DNA of 61,329 nt from Planctomycetota bacterium (lineage in GTDB: Bacteria; Planctomycetota; Planctomycetia; Pirellulales; Pirellulaceae): positions 1-61,329 of the forward strand of contig JAPLNM010000039.1 in the NCBI GenBank assembly GCA_026692845.1, read 5' to 3'. Both the position numbers and the translations under genes were made by a program. The notes under the pieces are model-generated. The model ran no database searches, was not told where the DNA came from, and saw only the letters and a list, made by a program, of their open reading frames with translations. Of this stretch, positions 28,552-36,948 are shown piece by piece. The stretch's first letter is position 1, and every line of letters starts with the position of its first letter.

Positions 28552-29916
28552 ATGACAACCTCGAAAGCATCCACCGAAGCATCCACCGTTCATCAGTCTA
28601 TGAATGCGACTTGTGCAAATCCTACCCGGCCGACCGAAACTCTCTGGTGCGGACTTGTCCGGTGCGTGCTGATCCTCGCAGTTTTCATCGGCTGGGCCTC
28701 TTGGGACTCTACGTTAGTATATAGGGTTCCTAGGAGCCTATCGCTCCATTCGTCCCAAAGCGATCTAGCCCGTCGCGAGATAACGCTGGCCCGTCGCGAG
28801 ATAACGTACACCCGTCCAGATCAATCCGTCCGCTACGTCGCCTTCACGGCCCAGTCCAGCGAGGAACCAAGCGGCCCTGGCCAGTGCTCTTGCGATCCAG
28901 TCGAGCAAGCAAGCAGCAGCAAGAAAGTCAACAACCCCACGGGCCTTCCGGATCCGAACCTATCGGATGTTTGGGAGCTTTCCTCAAGGCATCTACCGGA
29001 GAAATTTCGCTGTATCGATCCACGATCGCCGGGGCTTAAAGCCTTGCGTCGAACCGAAACCGGATGGGAATCCGAGGATTTGGAAAACGCGCTGATCGAC
29101 GATGGGCGATTGACTATCGTCTATGTGCATGGAAATTTCATGGAACGCAACAACGCACGTGAGCGTGCACTGATCCTAAATCAGTACTTGCAGCAACGAT
29201 CTACAAGACCCTATCGCTTGTTGATGCTCTCATGGCCTAGCACCCGTGAACCCCATCCGCTTCGCGATGTCTATGAGAATGCCGAATCGGCCGAATGCCA
29301 AGCTTTGTATGTCGGCTGGCTTTTGGAACGGCTCAGAAACCACTCCGAGGTCAGTCTTCTGGGGTTTTCTTTTGGAGCCCGGGCTGTGACCGGCGGACTG
29401 CACTTTGCCGCTGGCGGCACGATTCCGGGCTTTCAGTTCCGGTCGCTAGAAGCAAACGGGGACTCCCGGCAGCAAGTCGACACGCGTCAAGGAGTGGCCG
29501 TATCGGCGCGGGGTGAGCCGACGTATCGCGTTGCGTTGGTGGCACCTGCCGTCGATCGCAGTTGGTTAGCTCGTGGAGGTAAGCATGCCAAGGGGATGGA
29601 GAGCGTGTCGGGTTTGATCAACCTATATAACTCGCGAGATCCGATCTTGCGAAGATTTCGTTTTTTAGATCGCTTTAGTCGTCCGGTCGCAGCGGGTTTC
29701 GCTGGCTTTGTCGGGGCCCAAGGTTTCGAGAGCATCTCCAATCCGCGTTCGACCGAGCCACTTGAAAATTCAACAAAAGTGCGTCAGTTCGATTGCGGAT
29801 CGGTCATCGGAACGACGCACAGCGAACGGAGCTACTACGGGCAGTGCCCCTACTTTCAACTCGTTTTGGATCATCTCTTGGGGCAGGAGTTCAATGCAAA
29901 CGCCTTCACCGAGTGA
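28552..29916 (+). CDS. alpha/beta hydrolase-like protein with N-terminal membrane anchor
   Basis: About 454 residues. An N-terminal hydrophobic span (GLVRCVLILAVFIGWASW) suggests an anchored or exported enzyme. The catalytic part has IVYVHGNFMERNNAR (oxyanion strand), LLMLSWPSTREPHPLRD and the nucleophile elbow LLGFSFGARAVTGGLHF (G-x-S-x-G), like the serine hydrolases of the DUF900 type. A catalytic histidine could be in GTTHSERSYYG. A 21-bp in-frame duplication (LARREIT twice) lies between anchor and domain. The ATG at 28552 is taken; 28600 is an alternative. It overlaps the aminotransferase gene by 23 bases, so they are coupled. The substrate is unknown. Confidence 0.7.
   Translation: MTTSKASTEASTVHQSMNATCANPTRPTETLWCGLVRCVLILAVFIGWASWDSTLVYRVPRSLSLHSSQSDLARREITLARREITYTRPDQSVRYVAFTAQSSEEPSGPGQCSCDPVEQASSSKKVNNPTGLPDPNLSDVWELSSRHLPEKFRCIDPRSPGLKALRRTETGWESEDLENALIDDGRLTIVYVHGNFMERNNARERALILNQYLQQRSTRPYRLLMLSWPSTREPHPLRDVYENAESAECQALYVGWLLERLRNHSEVSLLGFSFGARAVTGGLHFAAGGTIPGFQFRSLEANGDSRQQVDTRQGVAVSARGEPTYRVALVAPAVDRSWLARGGKHAKGMESVSGLINLYNSRDPILRRFRFLDRFSRPVAAGFAGFVGAQGFESISNPRSTEPLENSTKVRQFDCGSVIGTTHSERSYYGQCPYFQLVLDHLLGQEFNANAFTE
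28765..28806. repeat. in-frame 21-bp tandem duplication in the hydrolase gene
   Basis: Two 21-bp copies differ at one base and encode LARREIT twice in a linker. Confidence 0.9.
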
Positions 29917-30847
29917 GCGCTTCCAAACGAGCTTAGGTTTGCGTTGGGATTCTAGGGCTCAGGGCTTCGAATTTGTCGAAGCCTCCCGGTTGTCGCTTCC
30001 GATCACCGACTTAGGCGCCATGCACGGTGCGATCCTCGTTGAGAGGATCCGCAGCTTCGGCAAACAACTCGTCGACCTGCAACCCCACAAAGCGCGACTT
30101 CGCACTGGAATGGAATTGCTGGGCTTGGACGCGAACCACTTTCTACATCATTTGGATTCGTCGATCGCTCAGTTGGTTGGCCAGAGCAAGGCGTTGCTAA
30201 GTGCCGAATCCGACGCGAGTCTATGTGTGGTCGTTACCCCTGGAGATTATTTTTCCGGCAAGAAGATTCATGGCTTTGTCCATTGGCTACCGATCCCTTG
30301 GCGAAAACTCGCTCATTGGTACCAATTCGGAACCACACTGGTTCGTGTGCAATACGCTTCGGGTGCTGGCGAATGCTGGCCGGCGAACATAAAAAGTCGC
30401 AGCAGGCTTAACTACTACCTTGCCGACCAAGATGCGGACAGACGCTTCGAGGGCGGACTAGGTTTGCTCTGTTCGAGCCGAGGCATGGTGGCAGATACCA
30501 GCGTGGCGAATCTACTGATGATCGATCGTCGGGGAAATGTTGTTTCACCCCGCCGAGAGGACATTGTCCAGGGGACATCGCTCGATCGGGTCGTCGGGAT
30601 GCTCAAGTCTCAGGGCCTTGCTGTCGAGTACCGAGACTTGCACTTCGAGGAGCTTCAAGACGCGGCCGAGGTATTGCTCGCAGGGAATACCGGATGTATC
30701 TGGCACGTTTCAGGTTTTCAAGAAAGACCGATCGGGGATTCCCTGCCCGGGCCGGTTTGCTCGAGCCTCCAAAGGCAGTGGTGCAACGATCTGGAATTCG
30801 ATTGGCGGTCCCAAGCGATTCAAAAAGGTAGCGAGTCGGAAGGCTAG
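29894..30847 (+). CDS. class IV aminotransferase / aminodeoxychorismate lyase-like PLP enzyme
   Basis: A 317-residue fold-type IV PLP enzyme (branched-chain aminotransferase or 4-amino-4-deoxychorismate lyase family). The Schiff-base lysine is probably in WPANIKSRSRLNYYLADQDA. The phosphate-binding motif appears as ADTSVANLLMIDRRG, where the usual glutamate of ETS is aspartate. The ATG at 29894 has AGGAG five bases upstream and overlaps the hydrolase stop by 23 bases. The longer frame upstream to 29708 is an artefact inside the hydrolase. The substrate cannot be chosen between branched-chain amino acids and aminodeoxychorismate; the divergence favours an uncharacterised subgroup. Confidence 0.78.
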   Translation: MQTPSPSERFQTSLGLRWDSRAQGFEFVEASRLSLPITDLGAMHGAILVERIRSFGKQLVDLQPHKARLRTGMELLGLDANHFLHHLDSSIAQLVGQSKALLSAESDASLCVVVTPGDYFSGKKIHGFVHWLPIPWRKLAHWYQFGTTLVRVQYASGAGECWPANIKSRSRLNYYLADQDADRRFEGGLGLLCSSRGMVADTSVANLLMIDRRGNVVSPRREDIVQGTSLDRVVGMLKSQGLAVEYRDLHFEELQDAAEVLLAGNTGCIWHVSGFQERPIGDSLPGPVCSSLQRQWCNDLEFDWRSQAIQKGSESEG

Positions 30848-30852
30848 ACCCC

Positions 30853-31599
30853 TTAGACCACCCGATCGCGAGCCGGCAGGGCCTGCATATCGAGGAACCA
30901 CCACAACTCTCCCTCGGTGGGATTGATCCACTGAGCCGGATAAAGCGTTGGGTCTTTCGGGCCGTGCCATACTACATCCAAGGCCGGCGATTTCGATTCG
31001 CCGCATACCAAAAACGCAACCCGCCTAGCCCGATTGATCAATGAAGCGGTCATCGTGAGCCGAAACGCTTCGAACTTGGAAACATAGTTGGCAACAAATC
31101 CATCGAGACTTTCCAGAGCCTGCGTTTCTGGAAACAAGGAAGCGGTGTGGGCATCGTCTCCCAATCCCAAAAGAACCACGTCGATCGTAGGAGAATCTCC
31201 GAGCACCGAGCGGATCGTCTGGCCATATTGATAAGCCGACTTCTCCGGATCGTGAGGCTCGATGGGTACTGGATAAAATTTCGGAATTTGGTGCAAGTCT
31301 CCGCTGGCCATAGCCGGATCGAGCCAAGCGGTCTTGACCATGAGAAAATTGCTCTCTGGATGATCATGCGGCACGTTGCGCTCGTCACCCCAGAGCAAAT
31401 GCACTTTCGACCAATCAAGCGTTCCAAGATGCTCCCTTGCAATCCGTTCGTAAAGCTTCTTGGGGGTCGAACCGCCAGAAAGTGCAAGGACGCAACGACC
31501 GTTGTACGCAATCGATTCTGTGATCGACTCGATGAGCCAAAAACACGCTGCCGAGGCAACTTCTTCGGCACTTGGTTTCACGACGACGTTAGAATTCAT
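30853..31599 (-). CDS. pgl: 6-phosphogluconolactonase
   Basis: A 248-residue DevB-type lactonase that hydrolyses 6-phosphogluconolactone in the pentose phosphate pathway. The phosphate site is LALSGGSTPKKLYERIA. The conserved WGDERNVPHDHPESNF and LLGLGDDAHTASLFPET motifs are present. The start MNSNVVVKPSAEEVA has no strong ribosome site. It converges on the aminotransferase (5-base gap) and is divergent from the pseudokinase gene with 94 bases between, which must hold both promoters. Confidence 0.93.
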   Translation of the reverse strand: MNSNVVVKPSAEEVASAACFWLIESITESIAYNGRCVLALSGGSTPKKLYERIAREHLGTLDWSKVHLLWGDERNVPHDHPESNFLMVKTAWLDPAMASGDLHQIPKFYPVPIEPHDPEKSAYQYGQTIRSVLGDSPTIDVVLLGLGDDAHTASLFPETQALESLDGFVANYVSKFEAFRLTMTASLINRARRVAFLVCGESKSPALDVVWHGPKDPTLYPAQWINPTEGELWWFLDMQALPARDRVV

Positions 31600-31693
31600 T
31601 ATAGTATGGGCGGGTGGTTTGACTCGATCCCCCTAGGAACTTGTTTTCTAACTTATTGACTCACACGCGGTTTGGCAAGGGACCTTAGGACGG

Positions 31694-34600
31694 ATGCAAT
31701 TGACGATAGCTCAAATTTGGGAACGCATCCACACCGCAGGAATTGCTACCCCTGAACAGTGCCGGCAATGGGCCAAGTCCGTGTCGGAAGCGATCGGACC
31801 TGCAGGAAGCTCCGATCCAGCACTGGTCATCAAACAGCTCGTCGAGCAAGACAAGCTCAGCCCCTACCAAGCCAACGTTCTATACCGCGGATTGTCCCAT
31901 CCTCTGCAACTAGGCAAGTTGCGAGTCGTGCGTTCTTTAGAATCCGAACGGGGAGCTTGCTGGTACGAGGGCCAGGACGCCTCGGGTGCCCGTTGGTCGG
32001 CATTCCCTCCGAAGGCTCTCTGGATGGTCGCCCTGCCCGATGACCAATTGGCTACCCCCCAAATCCAAGATTGGCCCCCAAGCTTGCAGTGGGCACAGCA
32101 GCACTGCCAAGTACAAACGCCGCACCTGGACCGATGGATCACCGCAGGGGCAACCCTGAAACACCTCTACGCCGTGTGCGAATCGGTGCAGGGCTTACTG
32201 CTGAGCGAAATGCTCGAACAAGGTCCCTTGTCGAGCACCCAAGCCCACAGGATGCTGCGCGATGTTGCCATGGGACTTAAGTTCCTGCATCTTCATCGAC
32301 TCGTCCACGGACATGTCTCGACACATGCCGTCGTCTGGAACGAAATGCGAGGCTTTCTGCTGCTTCGCGACCCGATCTTCCCTCCTAGGTCCCCCTATCA
32401 TGCGCCAACCTTAAGCGTTCTCGGAGGCCTCGGTCAGCGACTCGCACTGGCCGCACCTGAACTGATCCTACCGGGCGCTGTACCGAATATCCAGTCGGAC
32501 CTGTACGCACTGGGGTGCTTGTGGTTCCGTTGCTTGACCGGAAATTGGCCCGTCGATCCTGGCCCAGACGCACCTGCTGAGGTGTGGGCGAAATTGCATG
32601 CCCAAGTCCCGGTGGTACTGCCAAGCAAATTGCCCGAAGTTCAAAAAAAGTGCCTGATGCACCTGTTGGCAAAGGACCCATCGATCCGTTTTTCAGGCGT
32701 TGATCCGCTCCTTCGCGCTCTCGATCAATTGGTCCTGGACGATGAGCCGATTTCAACGGACTCTCCTGCAATTGTCGTCGCGACAGCACCGCCAGCCAAG
32801 CCAACTTCGGCAGCCAATCCAACACCGGCAGCGAATCCAACACCGGCAGCGAATCCAACACCGGCAGCCAAGCCAACTCCGGCAGCTATTCCAACACCGG
32901 CAGCCAAGCCAACTCCGGTAGCCAAGCCAACTCCGCCAGCCAAGCCAACTCCGGCAGCCAATCCAACACCGGCAGCCAATCCAACACCGGCAACGAATCC
33001 AACGCCGGCAGCGAATCCAACGCCGGCAACGAATCCAACACCGGCAACGAATCCAACACCGGCAGCAAAGCCAACTCCGGCAGCGAATCCAACACCGGCA
33101 GCGAATCCAACGCCGTCAGCAAAACAAACACCGGGGGCTCTGGCAGCAGGGCTTGCGCTCGATTCGACCCCGACGAAGCGCCAGCAGGCACCCCATCCGA
33201 TCCCGCTAGCATCACAGCCACTAAGCTCACAGCTTAAAGAAGCACAAGCTTCCGCGGCCAAAGTTTCTGAGACTGTGCCCGCGATGGGCGCCTCCATTTC
33301 GAATCAGGCAGCATCGAATCAGGCATCGTTCGAACCGAAGAAGAAAGCGAAAAAGAAGAAAGCTCCCCAAAAACCCTTCGGGCCCCGAAAGAAATCCAAA
33401 CGTCCAGCTTGGTTCCTTCCCCTGATCGTCCTATGCTCGCTGCTGTCGCTCATGGTTTTAACGCTTCTCTTGCGCGGCAACCAAAAAGGCTTGGTCGAAA
33501 TCAAGCCATCAGCGGACAAAACCGCCGAGGCCCTGCAATCTGCCGACAATCGCTCCACGGTGGCGAATTCCAATAAGCCGACTACCGGCGGGATCGACCC
33601 GTTGTTGGAATACTACAACGTCAAGACCGAAGACACCGGGGTTCCTTGGACCCCGCCGACGATCGGAGCGGCGCTCTCGACCGAGATGCTCCCGGCCGGG
33701 CTCGAAGCGTTGCTGGTCCTGTCTCCAGAGTGCTGGAATCAAACAGGTACGACGAGCAAGGAACTGAGCGATTGGTGGAAGAGTGTTTACTCTCAATCCC
33801 CCGATCTTTCCGGGTACCCAGCGTTCGGGAACGAAGGTTTAGCATCGGCGAGCTTTGCTTGGTACCCAGGCGATGCGACCGGCAGTTATCGCCAAGTCCT
33901 GCGATGGGTTTGGAAGGAACCCAAACCTCTTGAAACCTTGTTGCCGCAGATCGGCCAATGGACAAGCCAAGAGATCCAGTCGGACAACAAGAAATACCGT
34001 TACTGGACTGCCGAGAGAAATGGGAAAACCCTTGCACTGATCACCGATGATTTTACGACCAAGGCCGATCAGCAAGTCAAGCGGATCGCGGTGGGGCCTT
34101 TGGAGTTGCTTAAGCCATTGCTCGAAAGCCAAGGGAAATCCGGACCGCTACGCCGACAGCTCGAGGGTATCCTTCAAACGACCGACTCTCGAGCCGATTT
34201 GACCTTCTTAGCCGCTCCGAGTTTCCTGTTTGTCGACGGCAAGCAGTTGTTTGGGGAGCATTCCGAAAAAATGCTCGGATTTATGCGAGAACTCATCGAC
34301 GATCGGATCCAGGCGGTGTTGGTCCGGACCCACTTTGAGCCGAATCTGTATCTCGAATACCGCATGTTCGGAAATGACCTGCAGAGCGCACCACGCGACG
34401 CAATCGAGTTGAAGCGAAAGCTCGATGCGCTGGCCGAGGGCATCGAATCCCAGCTTACCGCTCAACCTGCTGCGCCGTACTGGCGCGCCATCGCCAACCG
34501 CTTCCCGCAAATGCTTCGATCCTTGAACAAATACGCTCGGGCCGGGGCCGAGGACGGCCAAGTCGTCTTCAACGCATACTTGCCCAAGGAAGCTGCAATC

Positions 34601-35116
34601 AACCTTGCGATCGGATCCTGGATGGCACTGCAGGGACCTGCCGCCTCGGGACCGACGAAGGTGGCCACGGCCCCGAAACCTATGACCAGTGCCCCGAAAT
34701 CTGTCGATGGAATGCTCGATGCGAAAATCACTCTACGCATCGAACAAGAATCGCTCGAAGTGGTGCTTCAAGCGATCGCCAACGAACTCAAGGAGAGTCA
34801 CACCGCGGGGACCGAAACCCTTCCGATGGCAATCAATGGGACCGCATTTCAAAAAGATGGTATTACTCGAAACCAGCAAATTCGTAACTTCGAGTACAAG
34901 GATACTCCTGTAAGGGAGGTCCTCACGGCACTCTCTCGACGAGCCAATCCGGTCACGACCGTACAAAGTCCAAACGAAAAAGACCAAAAAGTTGTCTGGC
35001 TATTGCTCGATGATCCTACGACACCGAGCAAGAAAAAACTCGATATGACCACCCGAGCTTGGTCGGAAAGCAACCAAGCCCCATTGCCCAAGGAATTCCA
35101 GATACCCTCTGAGTGA
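31694..35116 (+). CDS. pseudokinase with long Pro/Ala repeat, membrane span and extracytoplasmic domain
   Basis: A 1,140-residue protein. An N-terminal helical region resembles the planctomycete kinase leader (QLVEQDKLSPYQANVL). It is followed by a kinase-like fold (about residues 60-345): LRDVAMGLKFLHLHRLVHGH corresponds to the catalytic loop, but the HRD aspartate is missing (LVHGHVSTHAVVWN) and no DFG is seen, so phosphotransfer is unlikely. Residues 368-481 are 19 hexapeptides of NPTPAA type. A lysine-rich stretch precedes a membrane span near 572-593 (PLIVLCSLLSLMVLTLLL). The large C-terminal part is extracytoplasmic; its end (TLRIEQESLEVVLQAIANEL) resembles the short secretin/TonB N-terminal fold. 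AGGA precedes the ATG. It may act as a scaffold or sensor; that is inference. Confidence 0.75.
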   Translation: MQLTIAQIWERIHTAGIATPEQCRQWAKSVSEAIGPAGSSDPALVIKQLVEQDKLSPYQANVLYRGLSHPLQLGKLRVVRSLESERGACWYEGQDASGARWSAFPPKALWMVALPDDQLATPQIQDWPPSLQWAQQHCQVQTPHLDRWITAGATLKHLYAVCESVQGLLLSEMLEQGPLSSTQAHRMLRDVAMGLKFLHLHRLVHGHVSTHAVVWNEMRGFLLLRDPIFPPRSPYHAPTLSVLGGLGQRLALAAPELILPGAVPNIQSDLYALGCLWFRCLTGNWPVDPGPDAPAEVWAKLHAQVPVVLPSKLPEVQKKCLMHLLAKDPSIRFSGVDPLLRALDQLVLDDEPISTDSPAIVVATAPPAKPTSAANPTPAANPTPAANPTPAAKPTPAAIPTPAAKPTPVAKPTPPAKPTPAANPTPAANPTPATNPTPAANPTPATNPTPATNPTPAAKPTPAANPTPAANPTPSAKQTPGALAAGLALDSTPTKRQQAPHPIPLASQPLSSQLKEAQASAAKVSETVPAMGASISNQAASNQASFEPKKKAKKKKAPQKPFGPRKKSKRPAWFLPLIVLCSLLSLMVLTLLLRGNQKGLVEIKPSADKTAEALQSADNRSTVANSNKPTTGGIDPLLEYYNVKTEDTGVPWTPPTIGAALSTEMLPAGLEALLVLSPECWNQTGTTSKELSDWWKSVYSQSPDLSGYPAFGNEGLASASFAWYPGDATGSYRQVLRWVWKEPKPLETLLPQIGQWTSQEIQSDNKKYRYWTAERNGKTLALITDDFTTKADQQVKRIAVGPLELLKPLLESQGKSGPLRRQLEGILQTTDSRADLTFLAAPSFLFVDGKQLFGEHSEKMLGFMRELIDDRIQAVLVRTHFEPNLYLEYRMFGNDLQSAPRDAIELKRKLDALAEGIESQLTAQPAAPYWRAIANRFPQMLRSLNKYARAGAEDGQVVFNAYLPKEAAINLAIGSWMALQGPAASGPTKVATAPKPMTSAPKSVDGMLDAKITLRIEQESLEVVLQAIANELKESHTAGTETLPMAINGTAFQKDGITRNQQIRNFEYKDTPVREVLTALSRRANPVTTVQSPNEKDQKVVWLLLDDPTTPSKKKLDMTTRAWSESNQAPLPKEFQIPSE
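32795..33136. repeat. minisatellite of 19 x 18 bp, encoding NPTPAA-type hexapeptides
   Basis: Nineteen consecutive 18-bp units with no indels encode hexapeptides of the form A/T-N/K/I-P-T-P-A. Variants (K, T, I, V, S) are scattered in blocks, suggesting repeated unequal exchange or slippage under a reading-frame constraint. Confidence 0.97.
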
Positions 35117-35167
35117 TGACTTGGGAGCCCCATCCGCGAATCGCATTTCGAAAGGTTTTTTCCTACC

Positions 35168-35926
35168 GTGTTATTTCACCAAATGCCAGCCCCGGCGATC
35201 GCCGCCTTGGCGCCAGATACTCCAATCGTGTTTCCTCTGGCTGCCATCGAACAGCACGGACAACACCTTCCTGTTTGGACCGATACACTCTTGACGCAAG
35301 CATTGATCGATCGGGTTTCGAGCCGCATGCAGGATCGAGTCCTGTTTGCTCCAGTGATGTGGATGGGAAATTCCCATCATCACTTGGATTTTAATGGTAC
35401 CCTCTCGGCATCCCCGAGGGTTTATTTGGATCTCCTGTGCAGCTTGATGGACAATGCGATCGAGCAAGGCTTTCGCCGAATCGTATTTATCAACGGGCAT
35501 GGAGGAAATGATGTTCCTGCCAAGCAAGCGACCTTTGAAATTCGCCAAAAGCATTCGCACAGGGACGATTTGCTATTCCTTATGACGACCTATTGGGGAC
35601 TCGATGTCGAGCCTTGGGCTCACGATCCGAGCATCGTCCAGCGGGAGATGGGGCACGCTTGCGAGTGGGAGACCTCGATGGTCCTGGCCCTTCGTCCTGA
35701 GCTCGTTGGGCCCTACAAATCGCTCGAAACGATCGAACCGGGGAACCCTTTTCGTCCCGGCTCGAGAGCTTGGAAGACCAAGGACCGAACGGTCCCAGGT
35801 CACATCGGGGTGCCAAGCGCCGCGTCGGCACAAAAAGGGGAGATGCTCTTGAGTCTCTTTAGCCAGGCTCTAGTCAACTGGCTCGATCGTGTGGTGGCCT
35901 GGGATGGCCACTCCTGGGAGGGTTAG
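35168..35926 (+). CDS. creatininase family amidohydrolase
   Basis: A 252-residue member of the creatininase/ArfB/MftE fold, metal-dependent amidohydrolases. Metal ligands are in PLAAIEQHGQHLPVWTDT (Glu, His, Asp), the second site in IVFINGHGGNDVPA, and the late glutamate in CEWETSMVLALRP. The closing GHIGVPSAASAQKGEMLLSL is the usual family end. The frame begins at a GTG (35168); an ATG five codons in is an alternative. The substrate may be creatinine or a pathway intermediate such as in riboflavin/F420 or mycofactocin metabolism; no partner gene here helps. Confidence 0.85.
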   Translation: MLFHQMPAPAIAALAPDTPIVFPLAAIEQHGQHLPVWTDTLLTQALIDRVSSRMQDRVLFAPVMWMGNSHHHLDFNGTLSASPRVYLDLLCSLMDNAIEQGFRRIVFINGHGGNDVPAKQATFEIRQKHSHRDDLLFLMTTYWGLDVEPWAHDPSIVQREMGHACEWETSMVLALRPELVGPYKSLETIEPGNPFRPGSRAWKTKDRTVPGHIGVPSAASAQKGEMLLSLFSQALVNWLDRVVAWDGHSWEG

Positions 35927-35958
35927 TGTGCCTGTTTGGCAAATATCCATGCGAACCG

Positions 35959-36948
35959 CTATGCAAACATCGCACTGATTCGTAGGTGCTGGTCGAAATG
36001 GGCCGTGGCGACGAGTCCCTTGCCGACATGGATATCCATGTCGCGAGCCAAGCTCGGGAGTCCGGAGCGGTGGAATTCCTTTTCCTGCGTTGCATTGAAG
36101 AACAGCAAAATCCCCCCTGTGGAGCCCCCGGAGACGGCCGCGAGCGTCGCATCGTTAATCGCCACGGTCCGGTAAAGCAATCCACCGGGTATCCCATCGC
36201 AGACGTGGGACTTCGTCAGGGCCCCATCGCTCCAGGTGAATCGCAGCAGGAGCGGTTCGTGCACCGCGCCAAAGGGGTTGCTCCCCTTATGGGTCCCGGC
36301 CGCGTAGACTTCGTTTCCATTCGGAGATATCGCCAGAGAACGCACGCCACCGAACTCCGCGTTTTGCCCTTTGTTCGGGGAGTACAAAGTTGCTGCATCG
36401 AGGGTTCGCACGAGCGTTCGATCGGCTAACTTCCAGACGCAGATCTTGCCCAACAGATCCCCTGTGAGCAGATGCTGTCCGTCGGGATGGAACGCGGCGC
36501 TGTAGATGTGCCGCTCGTGCGCAGGCCATTCATGAAGTTTCTCGCCCGTGTCGCTCTTCCACAACCGTACAACTTGATCGTTGCCGACCGAAACAAGCAT
36601 TCCGCCATCGGGCGAAAGCTCGACTCCACGGATCCAACCCGAATGGGCTTCGACCATGCGGATCGCTTTGGGTTGAGCGTCTTGGATCGACCACCAAATC
36701 AAACGACCTTCGCATCCACCGGAAATCAGCTCATCGCCGGTTTTCGAATAGGTCATCGCATGGACCCAGCTCTCATGGCCCTGAAGCATGACCTTATCGC
36801 CGTTGGCGACATTCCATCGTTGCAATTGGTTGTCTTGCGAAGTGCTCACGCATTGATCCCCCGTCGGGGAAATCCGGCAGGCGATCAGCGGCGAGTCCGC
36901 CTTCCACTGATGAACCACATGCGACTTGGTCACATCCAGATCGATCAT
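35959..36948 (-). CDS. WD40 repeat protein
   Basis: About 329 residues forming a beta-propeller of roughly seven WD40 blades. Recognisable blades include HESWVHAMTYSKTGDELISG, HSGWIRGVELSPDGGMLVS and ERHIYSAAFHPDGQHLLTGD. The ATG at 36948 overlaps the stop of the DUF1501 gene (ATGA), with GGAAGG upstream, so it is translationally coupled and belongs to the DUF1549-DUF1501-WD40 operon. No signal peptide is seen. It is probably a binding scaffold; the partner is unknown. Confidence 0.9.
   Translation of the reverse strand: MIDLDVTKSHVVHQWKADSPLIACRISPTGDQCVSTSQDNQLQRWNVANGDKVMLQGHESWVHAMTYSKTGDELISGGCEGRLIWWSIQDAQPKAIRMVEAHSGWIRGVELSPDGGMLVSVGNDQVVRLWKSDTGEKLHEWPAHERHIYSAAFHPDGQHLLTGDLLGKICVWKLADRTLVRTLDAATLYSPNKGQNAEFGGVRSLAISPNGNEVYAAGTHKGSNPFGAVHEPLLLRFTWSDGALTKSHVCDGIPGGLLYRTVAINDATLAAVSGGSTGGILLFFNATQEKEFHRSGLPSLARDMDIHVGKGLVATAHFDQHLRISAMFA

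Noticed and set aside
29708-29893. Upstream extension of the aminotransferase frame inside the hydrolase gene
   Set aside because: Different frame from a well-supported gene; the ATG at 29894 has AGGAG.
32161-32760. Active Ser/Thr kinase in the 31694 gene
   Set aside because: The HRD aspartate and DFG are missing in the expected places.
32725-33297. Minus-strand frames of 190 and 114 residues across the NPTPAA repeat (GVGFAA and LPVLDS repeats)
   Set aside because: They are mirror products of the 18-bp repeat; the plus-strand frame continues into kinase and membrane parts and has a ribosome site.
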